A DNA stretch of 64,000 nt from CAAGNP01 sp964611185 (GTDB taxonomy: Bacteria; Bacteroidota; Bacteroidia; Bacteroidales; UBA932), in assembly GCA_964611185.1 (NCBI GenBank), contig CAZSXE010000004.1:19571-83570 (forward strand), in the 5' to 3' direction. Positions within the stretch are counted from its first letter, which is position 1; each line of letters starts with the position of its first letter. The notes beneath the pieces were generated by a model that had not been told where the DNA came from, made no database searches, and saw only the letters and a list, made by a program, of their open reading frames with translations. A program made the translations under genes and the position numbers. Positions 57,110 through 64,000 of this stretch are shown piece by piece.

Positions 57110-58014
57110 AAGGTCTTCTTTTTTTTGAGCTGCGTGAATATTACCCCCGTTACTACTATGGCTATACCTAATATCTGATACCAAGTAAATGTTTCCTGCC
57201 CGTAAATGTAGGCGCCAAAGGCTGATACCCCCGGAATAAGAGATGTAAAGATGCTTGAGCGTGTGATTCCGATCTCTCTTATGGAGTTAATGTAAAGGAA
57301 GAAAGCCAAGCATGAGCAGAGTATGGCCAAAGCCAAAAGAGGTATGAGTACATCTGGTGTGAACAGAGAGGTTATGCTGTAATCTTTGTCTTTAATGAGA
57401 TATAGCGGGAGGAAAAAAATAGAACCGAAAAGAAATTGATATGATGTAAGGGTGTAGCTGTTGTATCCTGATGTGAGCTTGCGTACAACCGTAGTGTATC
57501 CGACCGATCCGAGAACTGCTACGAAAAGCAGTGCTATTCCCCACCAATAATCTGCGGTCAATTTTCCGCTGTTCAAGACCATAAGTAAAATCCCCGGAAG
57601 GGTAATGAGCACCCCTAAAATGTTAATAAGAGATATTTTAACCTTGTAAAAAATAATCTCCGACAACATGGCGAAAATAGGGATTGTAGCTATAATCAAG
57701 GCACTTAGAGTGGGGGAGTTGGTCGCTTTGAGTCCGAAAGTCTCTCCAATAAAATATATGAAAGGCTCAAACAGAGCCATAAGAAGCATCAGCAGCAAAT
57801 CTTTCCCCGATACTTTTTGCAGTTTTTTCAAGAGAGCGGAGAGTATCACCATTATTATGGCTGCTATGAACATTCTCCAAAAAATAAAAGTGAAGACAGG
57901 AACCTTATTTATCAATAGCTGGTTGGTCCAGATAAAAGAGAACCCCCACAAGATGATGGCGGTAGTGACATAAACGAATATCACCGGGCGAGTTTTAGAA
58001 GATACCGAAGGCAT
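57106..58014 (-). CDS. EamA/DMT-superfamily transporter
   Basis: A 302-residue inner-membrane protein with ten hydrophobic helices arranged as two EamA repeats (~10-145 and ~155-295). Typical features are WGFSFIWTNQLLINKVPVFTFIFWRMF in the first repeat, ALIIATIPIFAMLSEIIFYKVKIS at its end, and SIFTSLIPGVSAFGAYIYGQE in the second, finishing with the Lys-rich tail QLKKKKTF. DMT transporters export amino acids or other metabolites; the substrate is not predictable. The dihydroorotase gene lies 2 bases upstream on the same strand, so they are co-transcribed. Confidence 0.88.
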   Translation of the reverse strand: MPSVSSKTRPVIFVYVTTAIILWGFSFIWTNQLLINKVPVFTFIFWRMFIAAIIMVILSALLKKLQKVSGKDLLLMLLMALFEPFIYFIGETFGLKATNSPTLSALIIATIPIFAMLSEIIFYKVKISLINILGVLITLPGILLMVLNSGKLTADYWWGIALLFVAVLGSVGYTTVVRKLTSGYNSYTLTSYQFLFGSIFFLPLYLIKDKDYSITSLFTPDVLIPLLALAILCSCLAFFLYINSIREIGITRSSIFTSLIPGVSAFGAYIYGQETFTWYQILGIAIVVTGVIFTQLKKKKTF

Positions 58015-58016
58015 AT

Positions 58017-59429
58017 TTAACTGTTGTTATTATCGAATTCAAGCCTTTCACCACCCATTCTACCGGTCAATGTGCCGTTATCGACAATATGAATGCCATT
58101 GATGAAAGTGTGCTCAATATTGAAGTCAAGATCCATCCCCTCCAAAGGAGACCATCCGCATTTGTATGCGATATTTTCTTTTGAAACCCTTTTTTTGTCC
58201 GGAGAGGCGGATGGGTTAATAAGAACAATATCTGCTCGGTACCCTTTTCTGATGTAACCTCGATTTTTAATTCTGAATGTTCTTGCGGGGGCGTGGCACA
58301 TACATTCCACTACCTGCTCAGGGGTGATAACTTCCTCTTTCACAAGCTGAAACATCATTCGCACGGAGTGCTGGATGGTGGGAATTCCTGATGGAGAGTG
58401 GAGGTAATCTCTCATTTTTTCTTCGTACAGATGAGGAGCATGGTCTGTGGCTATCGCCCCAATATAGCCACTGAGCGAGCTATTTAAAGCCTTGCGGCAA
58501 TCTGTGGTTATTGCCCTTCTGAGGGCAATCATATCCTCTCTGCTTTTTATAGATGGGTTACACTTAATCAGTGTTCCATATCTGCTATAATCGTTATCGT
58601 TGAAAAATAGATAGTGGACACATATTTCTGCGGTTATCTTGGGGTTAATAAGGTGCGCCTGCCTTATGAGCTCCAGCTCCTGCAATGTGGAAATATGAAG
58701 GATATGAAGTCTGCTGCCGTACTTTATGGCGAGTTCAATAGCTTTTTTAGTAGAAGCTATGCAAGCCTCGCGACTGCGAATATGAGGATGTTCCATCATG
58801 GGGATGGAATCTGCTCCATATTTGGATATTGCAGATTGGAGATTTTCCTGAATAATGGACTCCTCTTCGCAATGAGTGGCAATGAGGGTGGGACATTCTC
58901 TGAATATTCTTTCGAGGGTATCTGGGTTATCGACCAACATATTTCCGGTAGAGGATCCCATAAATACTTTTACTCCGCACACCTTAGAGGGGTTCACACT
59001 GATAATTTGGTCTATATTGGAATTGTCTGCTCCGAGGTAGAAAGAATAATTGGTGTATGATTGCCCTCGGGCAATATCGTATTTCTTTTCGAGAAGGGGG
59101 AGGGTGCAGGCGGGAGGGGTGTTGTTGGGCATATCCATAAAAGAGGTAACTCCTCCGAGGGCTGCTGCTGCGCTTTCACTGTGAATATCCCCTTTTTGAG
59201 TAGCTCCGGGTTCGCGAAAATGTACTTGATCGTCTATTGCCCCCGGGATAAGGAGTAGTGAGGTAGCATCTATCAGATGGTCATATTTACAAGAGTTTTT
59301 TACCGACTTTTCTGACTGTTTTTCGGAAAAACGGAATATTTCGGAGATATTTTCGGAATCTATCAAAAGGCTTCCGGTAAATGATACCCCTTCGTTAATT
59401 ATAGTAGCATTATGTATGAGCGTACGCAT
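58017..59429 (-). CDS. pyrC: Dihydroorotase
   Basis: Catalyses ring closure of N-carbamoyl-aspartate to dihydroorotate in de novo pyrimidine synthesis. The 470-residue class I type enzyme is an amidohydrolase barrel. Metal-site segments are DDQVHFREPG (Gln68-Val-His70), VKVFMGSSTGN (the Lys expected to be carboxylated), ATHCEEE, HILHIS and ATDHAPH. The first His of the usual His-x-His is Gln here; I recall this as common in Bacteroidota dihydroorotases, so it is not a sign of inactivity by itself. MDMPNNTP is also typical. Overlaps the stop of the glycosyltransferase gene by one base. Confidence 0.9.
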   Translation of the reverse strand: MRTLIHNATIINEGVSFTGSLLIDSENISEIFRFSEKQSEKSVKNSCKYDHLIDATSLLLIPGAIDDQVHFREPGATQKGDIHSESAAAALGGVTSFMDMPNNTPPACTLPLLEKKYDIARGQSYTNYSFYLGADNSNIDQIISVNPSKVCGVKVFMGSSTGNMLVDNPDTLERIFRECPTLIATHCEEESIIQENLQSAISKYGADSIPMMEHPHIRSREACIASTKKAIELAIKYGSRLHILHISTLQELELIRQAHLINPKITAEICVHYLFFNDNDYSRYGTLIKCNPSIKSREDMIALRRAITTDCRKALNSSLSGYIGAIATDHAPHLYEEKMRDYLHSPSGIPTIQHSVRMMFQLVKEEVITPEQVVECMCHAPARTFRIKNRGYIRKGYRADIVLINPSASPDKKRVSKENIAYKCGWSPLEGMDLDFNIEHTFINGIHIVDNGTLTGRMGGERLEFDNNNS

Positions 59430-60160
59430 TAATTGATTTTGTTACTCTTGATTTTAGTAAACCTGAGCTTTATCACACCCCAAAATGCCTCTCCGAATAT
59501 GGAGCTGTTCATCTTGGATGTACCTTCTTTTCTGTCGATGAAAACGATGGGGACCTCTTTTATTTTAAAACCTAATTTAAATGCGTTGTACTTCATTTCG
59601 ATTTGAAAGCCATATCCTTTCATCCTGATATGGGAAAGATTAATCTTTTCGAGTACTTTTCTTGAATAACATACAAAACCGGCGGTGCTGTCGAAAATTT
59701 TCATATTAAGCACCATCCTTACATAAGTGGAAGCGCCGTAAGATATGATGATTCTCTCGATTGGCCAGTCCATTACGGCTAAACCGTTACAATACCTCGA
59801 ACCTATGGACATATCAGCCCCATTTTTGCAGGCTCCGTATAGTCTTAAAAGATCGTCAGGGTTATGGGAGAAATCGGCATCCATCTCGAAAATATAATCA
59901 TAAGAGTGGTCGATACCCCATCTGAATCCGGCAATATATGCTGTGCCAAGTCCTAATTTTCCAGATCTTTCAATAAGAAAAAGCCTTTCGTGAAACTCTT
60001 CTAACATCTTTTTCACTATTGAAGCCGTCCCGTCAGGAGAGCCGTCATCGACGATAATGACATGAAAATCTCCTTCAAGAGAAAATACTTTGCGTATTAT
60101 TTTCTCCACATTCTCTTTTTCATTGTAAGTAGGGATGATGACTAATTTTTTATCTTCCAT
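59429..60160 (-). CDS. Polyprenol monophosphomannose synthase-like glycosyltransferase (GT2)
   Basis: A 243-residue soluble GT2 enzyme of the Dpm1 type, which transfers a sugar (mannose in known members) from a GDP- or UDP-sugar to polyprenol phosphate. Motifs: IPTYNEKENV, VDDGSPDGTA, the metal-binding MDADFSHNP, and the Dpm1-like KMNSSIFGEAFWGVIKLR at the end. It lacks the C-terminal membrane helices of GtrB-like enzymes. In Bacteroidota such an enzyme can feed protein O-glycosylation or lipid A/glycan modification. It heads a minus-strand operon with pyrC and the EamA gene; the association with pyrC is probably not functional. Confidence 0.9.
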   Translation of the reverse strand: MEDKKLVIIPTYNEKENVEKIIRKVFSLEGDFHVIIVDDGSPDGTASIVKKMLEEFHERLFLIERSGKLGLGTAYIAGFRWGIDHSYDYIFEMDADFSHNPDDLLRLYGACKNGADMSIGSRYCNGLAVMDWPIERIIISYGASTYVRMVLNMKIFDSTAGFVCYSRKVLEKINLSHIRMKGYGFQIEMKYNAFKLGFKIKEVPIVFIDRKEGTSKMNSSIFGEAFWGVIKLRFTKIKSNKIN

Positions 60161-60177
60161 TTTTTTACTTTAAAAGT

Positions 60178-60185
60178 CAAAGGTA
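60178..60185 (-). promoter_or_regulatory. -7 element for the glycosyltransferase/pyrC/EamA operon
   Basis: Minus-strand TACCTTTG fits TAnnTTTG, 17 bases before the ATG. A weaker plus-strand box TACCTTCG at 60199-60206 would serve the divergent gene. Confidence 0.5.
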
Positions 60186-60228
60186 TAAAAATTATTCTTA
60201 CCTTCGTATGCATTTAAAACACATAGTG

Positions 60229-61353
60229 ATGTTTAAGAAAGTTATCTTTTTGTCCTTTTTGCTTCTACTCGTAAGCCACATTTCTCGTTCGCAGCAGTTT
60301 GTGTGGGATGTTTCATTCGTTACGCAGTTCGATAATCACGAATTTGCCAAAATGGACAGGGGGGAGTCCAAAACTCTTTTTGCAAGTTTCCTGACACCGA
60401 CAGTGGGATTGGGGTGGGGAGATGGGAAACATTCTTTGATGTTTGGTGGAGATTTGGTGAGATTTTTCGGAGATTATGTAAAGCCTTATCAGTGGGATTT
60501 GCAGCTTTTTTATCATTTTAAGAATACTAATTTTGATATCTATGCAGGGGCATATCCGCAGGGAGATTCCTATTCCGACTTCTCCACGGCTTTCATTAAT
60601 GATACCAAGCGATTTATGGACGGAATTCTTGAAGGGGTGAAATTTACTTATAAAAATGATTATGGCTATGTGAGAATGATTTTAAACTGGCCTCGAAGAG
60701 ATCATGAATGGAAATCGGAAATACTTACTATATATTCAACACTTAAATTTGATTTCAAATGGTTTTATCTCGGATATATGTTCGATATGAATCATTACGC
60801 ATACAGCATCTCTAACGGTAATGTAGTCGATAATATATGGGCTAACCCTTTTATCGGTTTCTCTTTTAACAAATATCTCCCTCTTCAAGTCCTGGATTTG
60901 AGACTCGGATGGATTCAGACTATTCAAAAGGACAGGTGGATTACGAAAGATTTTATTTTTCCATCGGGAGGTATAGTCGATTTTACTATTCAGAAATGGG
61001 GTGTGGGAGTGCGTAATTCCATATATTTCGGTAAAAATCTTATGCCTTACTATAATAATTTGAATGCCGATGGTCTTATCTACGGGAGTGAGCTTTACTA
61101 CGGAGATGTTATGTATTCTACCGACTCTGGTCTTTATAACAGGCTTGAGGCATACTACAATGCTTTTTCCAACGGATATATAAACCTTTCTTTCAATCTA
61201 ATAATGCATACAGACGGTTATGGCAAGATAGGATGGCAGCAGGGGGCTAAAGTGGTGGTAAATCTTAATAATATCTCTTGGAATAAACTTAAGGAAAACA
61301 GTAAACTAAAAATGAAAAACAATGAGGAGAATAAAGTTACCTCTGTTAATTAA
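60229..61353 (+). CDS. Predicted outer-membrane beta-barrel protein of unknown family
   Basis: I recognise no named family. The 374-residue protein starts with a signal peptide (MFKKVIFLSFLLLL..., cleavage near SRSQQ) followed by repeated amphipathic, aromatic-rich strands: WDVSFVTQFDNHEF, GLGWGDGKHSLMFGGDLVRFF, WDLQLFYHFKNTNFDIYAGAY, FKWFYLGYMFDMNHYAYS, GKIGWQQGAKVVVNLN. This pattern is that of an outer-membrane barrel. I prefer the ATG at 60229, because the one at 60208 puts seven extra residues before the basic n-region and would sit ahead of the likely transcription start. The gene overlaps the following DAACS symporter gene by 32 bases, so the two are coupled; a feeding or uptake role for a small acid is inferred. 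Confidence 0.65.
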   Translation: MFKKVIFLSFLLLLVSHISRSQQFVWDVSFVTQFDNHEFAKMDRGESKTLFASFLTPTVGLGWGDGKHSLMFGGDLVRFFGDYVKPYQWDLQLFYHFKNTNFDIYAGAYPQGDSYSDFSTAFINDTKRFMDGILEGVKFTYKNDYGYVRMILNWPRRDHEWKSEILTIYSTLKFDFKWFYLGYMFDMNHYAYSISNGNVVDNIWANPFIGFSFNKYLPLQVLDLRLGWIQTIQKDRWITKDFIFPSGGIVDFTIQKWGVGVRNSIYFGKNLMPYYNNLNADGLIYGSELYYGDVMYSTDSGLYNRLEAYYNAFSNGYINLSFNLIMHTDGYGKIGWQQGAKVVVNLNNISWNKLKENSKLKMKNNEENKVTSVN

Positions 61354-62500
61354 AATACTTATTGCTTTAGCCCTCGGAGTAGGGTGTTCTTTTTTCTTTC
61401 CTCACTCTGTAAGTAGAGTGTTTATCACATTCAATTCGCTATTTAGTAATTTTTTATCTTTTGTCATTCCTCTTTTGATTTTGGGACTTGTGGCTCCGGG
61501 GATTGCGGACCTGGGTAGAGGGGCAGGAAGATTGCTTTGGATTACTGCTTTGATTGCTTACGGCTCTACTATATTTGCAGGGTTTTTCTCCTATTTCTCG
61601 TGCGATTTGGTCTATCCGAAAATACTGGAGCCTAATCCGGAGTCATTTTCAAAGCTGAATGATCTATCTTCGTTGGATCTGAAACCTTATTTTACTATAG
61701 ATATGCCTCCCCTTATGTCTGTAATGACTTCGTTGCTTCTCGCTTTTCTTCTCGGGCTGGGGCTTGCTTCTGTAAATGGGAATGTGTTTAAAAATGTACT
61801 TTCTGAATTCAGAGAGGTGATAATTATGGTTATCGAGAAGATAATAATCCCATTCCTCCCTTTTTACATCTTCGGTATATTCTTGGAAATAGGGGCAGAG
61901 GGGAGTGTGATGACTGTGCTGGGGCTATTTCTGAAAGTAATTTTGTTAATTTTCATTTTACACATTCTGCTTCTGATTATTCAGTTTGCGGTAGCCGGAG
62001 CGATATCTCGAAAGAATCCATTTAAGATGCTTGTAACGATGATACCTGCATATCTAACTGCTTTGGGAACTCAGTCTTCTGCTGCCACTATCCCTGTGAC
62101 ATTGGCGCAAGCTAAAAAAAATGGGGTAAATCCTGAAATTGCTGACTTTGTTATCCCTTTGTGCGCTACAATTCATCTCTCTGGGAGTACTTTGAAAATC
62201 GTAGCTTGTGCTTTTGCCATCTCTTTTATGTCCGGTATGCCTTACGATTTCTTCCTGTATTCTAATTTTATATTTATGCTCGGTATCGCTATGGTAGCGG
62301 CCCCGGGAGTTCCGGGAGGAGCGATAATGGCCTCTATCGGGATTATTGCTTCGATGCTTGGTTTTGATGCCAATATGCAGGGACTTATGATAGCTCTTTA
62401 TATTACTATGGATAGTTTCGGAACTGCCTGTAATGTTACCGGTGACGGGGCCATTGCGCTTATAGTGGACAGAATCAATTTAAAAAGGGGGGAGAAATGA
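61322..62500 (+). CDS. Dicarboxylate/amino acid:cation symporter, DAACS (GltP-like) family
   Basis: A 392-residue inner-membrane symporter. The family marks are present: the re-entrant hairpin TQSSAATIPVTLAQAKK (HP1), then PLCATIHLSGSTLKIVACA, the second hairpin VAAPGVPGGAIMAS, and MDSFGTACNVTGDGAIALIVD at the end. It probably imports glutamate, aspartate or C4-dicarboxylates with Na+ or H+. The Asp/Arg residues that set amino-acid recognition in GltPh (NMDGT, DRxRT) are partly altered: TIHLSGST replaces NMDGT, and the usual Arg before the last NVTGD is absent. A non-amino-acid substrate is therefore possible. It overlaps both neighbours (32 bases upstream, 4 downstream). Confidence 0.88.
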   Translation: MRRIKLPLLIKILIALALGVGCSFFFPHSVSRVFITFNSLFSNFLSFVIPLLILGLVAPGIADLGRGAGRLLWITALIAYGSTIFAGFFSYFSCDLVYPKILEPNPESFSKLNDLSSLDLKPYFTIDMPPLMSVMTSLLLAFLLGLGLASVNGNVFKNVLSEFREVIIMVIEKIIIPFLPFYIFGIFLEIGAEGSVMTVLGLFLKVILLIFILHILLLIIQFAVAGAISRKNPFKMLVTMIPAYLTALGTQSSAATIPVTLAQAKKNGVNPEIADFVIPLCATIHLSGSTLKIVACAFAISFMSGMPYDFFLYSNFIFMLGIAMVAAPGVPGGAIMASIGIIASMLGFDANMQGLMIALYITMDSFGTACNVTGDGAIALIVDRINLKRGEK

Positions 62501-63297
62501 GAGATTTGAAGATTTCTTTGTGTCAGTATTCCATTAAATGGGAATCTCCTTCTGAAAATTCTCAGAAACTATTTTCTGCATTATCAGGTTATTTTTCTTC
62601 CTCCTTAAGAGATGATTTCAGACCGGATATTGTGGTGTTTCCTGAAATGTTCCTTACCGGTTTTACGATGAATAGAGAAATGGGGGAGGAGTCGGACGGA
62701 ATTTCATTAAATTGGATGAAAATGGTGGCGGGGAAGTTTGGAGTAGCTGTTGCCGGTTCATTGCCCGTGAGGGATAATAATAAGTATTTCAATCGTATGT
62801 TCTTCGTCTTCCCGGGAGGGGAAGAGTCTCATTATGATAAAAAGCATCTTTTCGAGATGGGAAAGGAGAATGAAATATATTCTCCTGGTAATGAGTTTGT
62901 TATAGTCGATTTCAAGGGGTGGAATATTGCATTGAATATCTGTTACGATCTTCGTTTTCCCGTGTGGTCGAGAAATCAGGGTATGAAATATGATTTGATG
63001 ATGAATGTGGCTTCATGGCCCGAAAGCAGGATAGGAATTACCGAATTTCTTACTAAGGCGAGGGCGGTGGAAAATATCTCTTATTACGCCTTCGCCAATA
63101 GAACGGGGGATGATCCTTCAAATTCATATTGTGGTGGTTCGAGAATTGTCTCTCCTCGCGGGGAGGATATTGCTTTTCAGGAGAAGATAGATGATGTTGT
63201 TTTTTTCAATGGAGTATTATCGTATGAAAAATTGATTTCTCTTAGAGAGAAATTTCCTGTTTGGAAAAATTTTGATAAATTTATTATAAATTTCTAA
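62497..63297 (+). CDS. Carbon-nitrogen hydrolase, omega-amidase (YafV/Nit2-like)
   Basis: A 266-residue nitrilase-superfamily enzyme with the catalytic triad Glu50 (FPEMFLTGF), Lys115 (YDKKHLF) and Cys149 (NICYDLRFP). The start MRDLKISLCQYSIKWE and the RNQGMKYDLMMNVASWP segment are typical of YafV/omega-amidase proteins, which deamidate alpha-ketoglutaramate or alpha-ketosuccinamate to the dicarboxylates. The ATG overlaps the symporter stop by 4 bases (ATGA), so the two products are made together; the enzyme could process a compound brought in by the symporter. Substrate is not proven by sequence. Confidence 0.9.
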   Translation: MRDLKISLCQYSIKWESPSENSQKLFSALSGYFSSSLRDDFRPDIVVFPEMFLTGFTMNREMGEESDGISLNWMKMVAGKFGVAVAGSLPVRDNNKYFNRMFFVFPGGEESHYDKKHLFEMGKENEIYSPGNEFVIVDFKGWNIALNICYDLRFPVWSRNQGMKYDLMMNVASWPESRIGITEFLTKARAVENISYYAFANRTGDDPSNSYCGGSRIVSPRGEDIAFQEKIDDVVFFNGVLSYEKLISLREKFPVWKNFDKFIINF

Positions 63298-63387
63298 GAT
63301 TTTAAATTTACTCCGATAATATAACTTAACACGGTTTAATTTAAACTACCTTTTTTATATAGGGTCAAATTGTATATCTGAACAAAG

Positions 63388-63999
63388 CTATTCTCCATTC
63401 TTTAGTAATCTTCTATTTTCAACATTTTCTAAAACGCTCATCTGTTGGATGGCAATATGGTTGAGTTCTATCAGCCGTTTCGACTGAGGCATACCTTTGT
63501 TGATGAACACAGCGTTTAGATTTTCCATATTAGAGAGACAAATCAATTGGTTGATAGAAGAGTAATCACGGATGTTCCCTTTTAAATCTTGGTTATTTTC
63601 CCTCCATTGCCTGGCAGTAATGCCGAATAGTGCCATGTTCAGCACATCGGCTTCTTCGGCATAAATGACGGATGTTTGTTGTGGTGTAAGTTCTGACGGA
63701 ATAAGGTTTTTCTTTATTGCATCGGTGTGGATGTGATAGTTGATTTTAGAAAGTTCACGCTTTGCCGTCCATCCAAGCTGTTTTTGCTCAGCTTCTTTCA
63801 GACGCTGAAATTCTTCTATCAAATATAATTTGAAAGAAACGCTGATGGCAGAGCCAAATTCAAAAGCTATGTCACGATAAGCGTATGTGCCACCGTATTT
63901 TCCTTTTTTTACTATGATGCCTATTGCATTAGTGCGTGTTATCCATTCAGAAACACTCATTACAAAATTAGGCAGACCTGCTTGTGATTTAAAGTGGTC
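63388..63999 (-). CDS. KilA-N domain protein (partial, 5' end outside window)
   Basis: The visible part carries a KilA-N domain: SEWITRTNAIGIIVKKG, YGGTYAYRDIAFEFGSAIS and FKLYLIEEFQRLKEAEQ, followed by a helical C-terminal region (RELSKINYHIHTDAIKKNL, LNMALFGITARQWRENN, KRLIELNHIAIQQMSVLEN). The ATG at 63960 is internal: the frame stays open upstream as FKSQAGLPNFV to the window edge, which matches the N-terminal KilA-N segment. KilA-N is a DNA-binding domain of phages and large DNA viruses, and stand-alone copies in Bacteroidota often sit with restriction-modification or phage genes. It may mark the edge of an accessory region to the right. Function unknown. Confidence 0.8.
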   Translation of the reverse strand, partial: DHFKSQAGLPNFVMSVSEWITRTNAIGIIVKKGKYGGTYAYRDIAFEFGSAISVSFKLYLIEEFQRLKEAEQKQLGWTAKRELSKINYHIHTDAIKKNLIPSELTPQQTSVIYAEEADVLNMALFGITARQWRENNQDLKGNIRDYSSINQLICLSNMENLNAVFINKGMPQSKRLIELNHIAIQQMSVLENVENRRLLKNGE

Positions 64000-64000
64000 A

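Noticed and set aside
1..64000. CRISPR arrays, rRNA operon, insertion sequences, integrases, replication origin
   Set aside because: No regularly spaced repeats, no rRNA signatures, no transposase or integrase motifs and no DnaA-box cluster or dnaA gene were seen; dnaN alone does not mark the origin in Bacteroidota.

Overview
The window is a gene-dense, AT-rich (roughly 40% G+C by eye) chromosomal segment of a Bacteroidota bacterium, most likely order Bacteroidales. Several things support this: a short RpoD of about 286 residues, -33/-7 promoters of the TTG-N19-TAnnTTTG type, a NigD-like lipoprotein, a BlaI plus M56-peptidase/TonB fusion pair, an SLBB/Wzz polysaccharide export pair, an ECF sigma factor coupled to a membrane-anchored barrel protein, and an almost complete lack of Shine-Dalgarno sequences. 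Family and genus cannot be fixed from this sequence. A chorismate dehydratase (MqnA) points to the futalosine route to menaquinone, so Bacteroides itself is less likely.

Layout. 1-3.3 kb: end of murQ, then recR, an SSS symporter and mntP. 3.4-6.5 kb: mqnA, corA and an archaeal/Thermotoga-type ahcY. 6.5-10.9 kb: a NigD-like lipoprotein, the ECF sigma/anchored barrel pair and the BlaI/M56-TonB pair with an operator-like dyad. 11-18.4 kb: rpsA, a CtpA-type protease, an unknown exported protein, cdd, a LysM glucosaminidase and mltG. 18.4-26.5 kb: the SRP RNA gene with a full promoter, a TrkA/TrkH potassium pair, mnmA, a KefB-like antiporter, gph and a nucleotidyltransferase. 26.6-34.8 kb: a five-gene surface-polysaccharide operon (two tandem PglF/CapD-type dehydratases, an SLBB export protein, a Wzz-like protein, rfbD). 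34.8-39.1 kb: tolC diverging from an NtrC-type regulator and its sensor kinase. 39.1-45.5 kb: tRNA-Thr(CGU), a flavoprotein, a DnaQ-like exonuclease, a degenerate FAH-fold protein, dnaN, htrA and rpoD. 45.5-57.1 kb: M3 peptidase, AGCS symporter, argS, a YgiQ radical SAM protein, a small acidic protein, a ClC transporter and tex. 57.1-63.3 kb: EamA exporter, pyrC, a Dpm1-like glycosyltransferase, an outer-membrane protein, a DAACS symporter and an omega-amidase-like enzyme. A KilA-N gene runs off the right edge.

Most of the window is core housekeeping, and I see no insertion sequence, CRISPR array, rRNA or prophage. The most interesting parts are modest in scale. First, a candidate sigma-54 regulatory circuit lies between tolC and an NtrC-type regulator, with a GG-N10-GC promoter, a 14-bp palindrome and a 17-bp dyad at enhancer distance. 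Second, an apparent FAH-fold pseudoenzyme is coupled to a DnaQ-like exonuclease. Third, the AhcY is of archaeal type and sits next to mqnA. Fourth, a translationally coupled outer-membrane protein/DAACS symporter/omega-amidase unit is present. No stretch over 300 bases lacks a gene.
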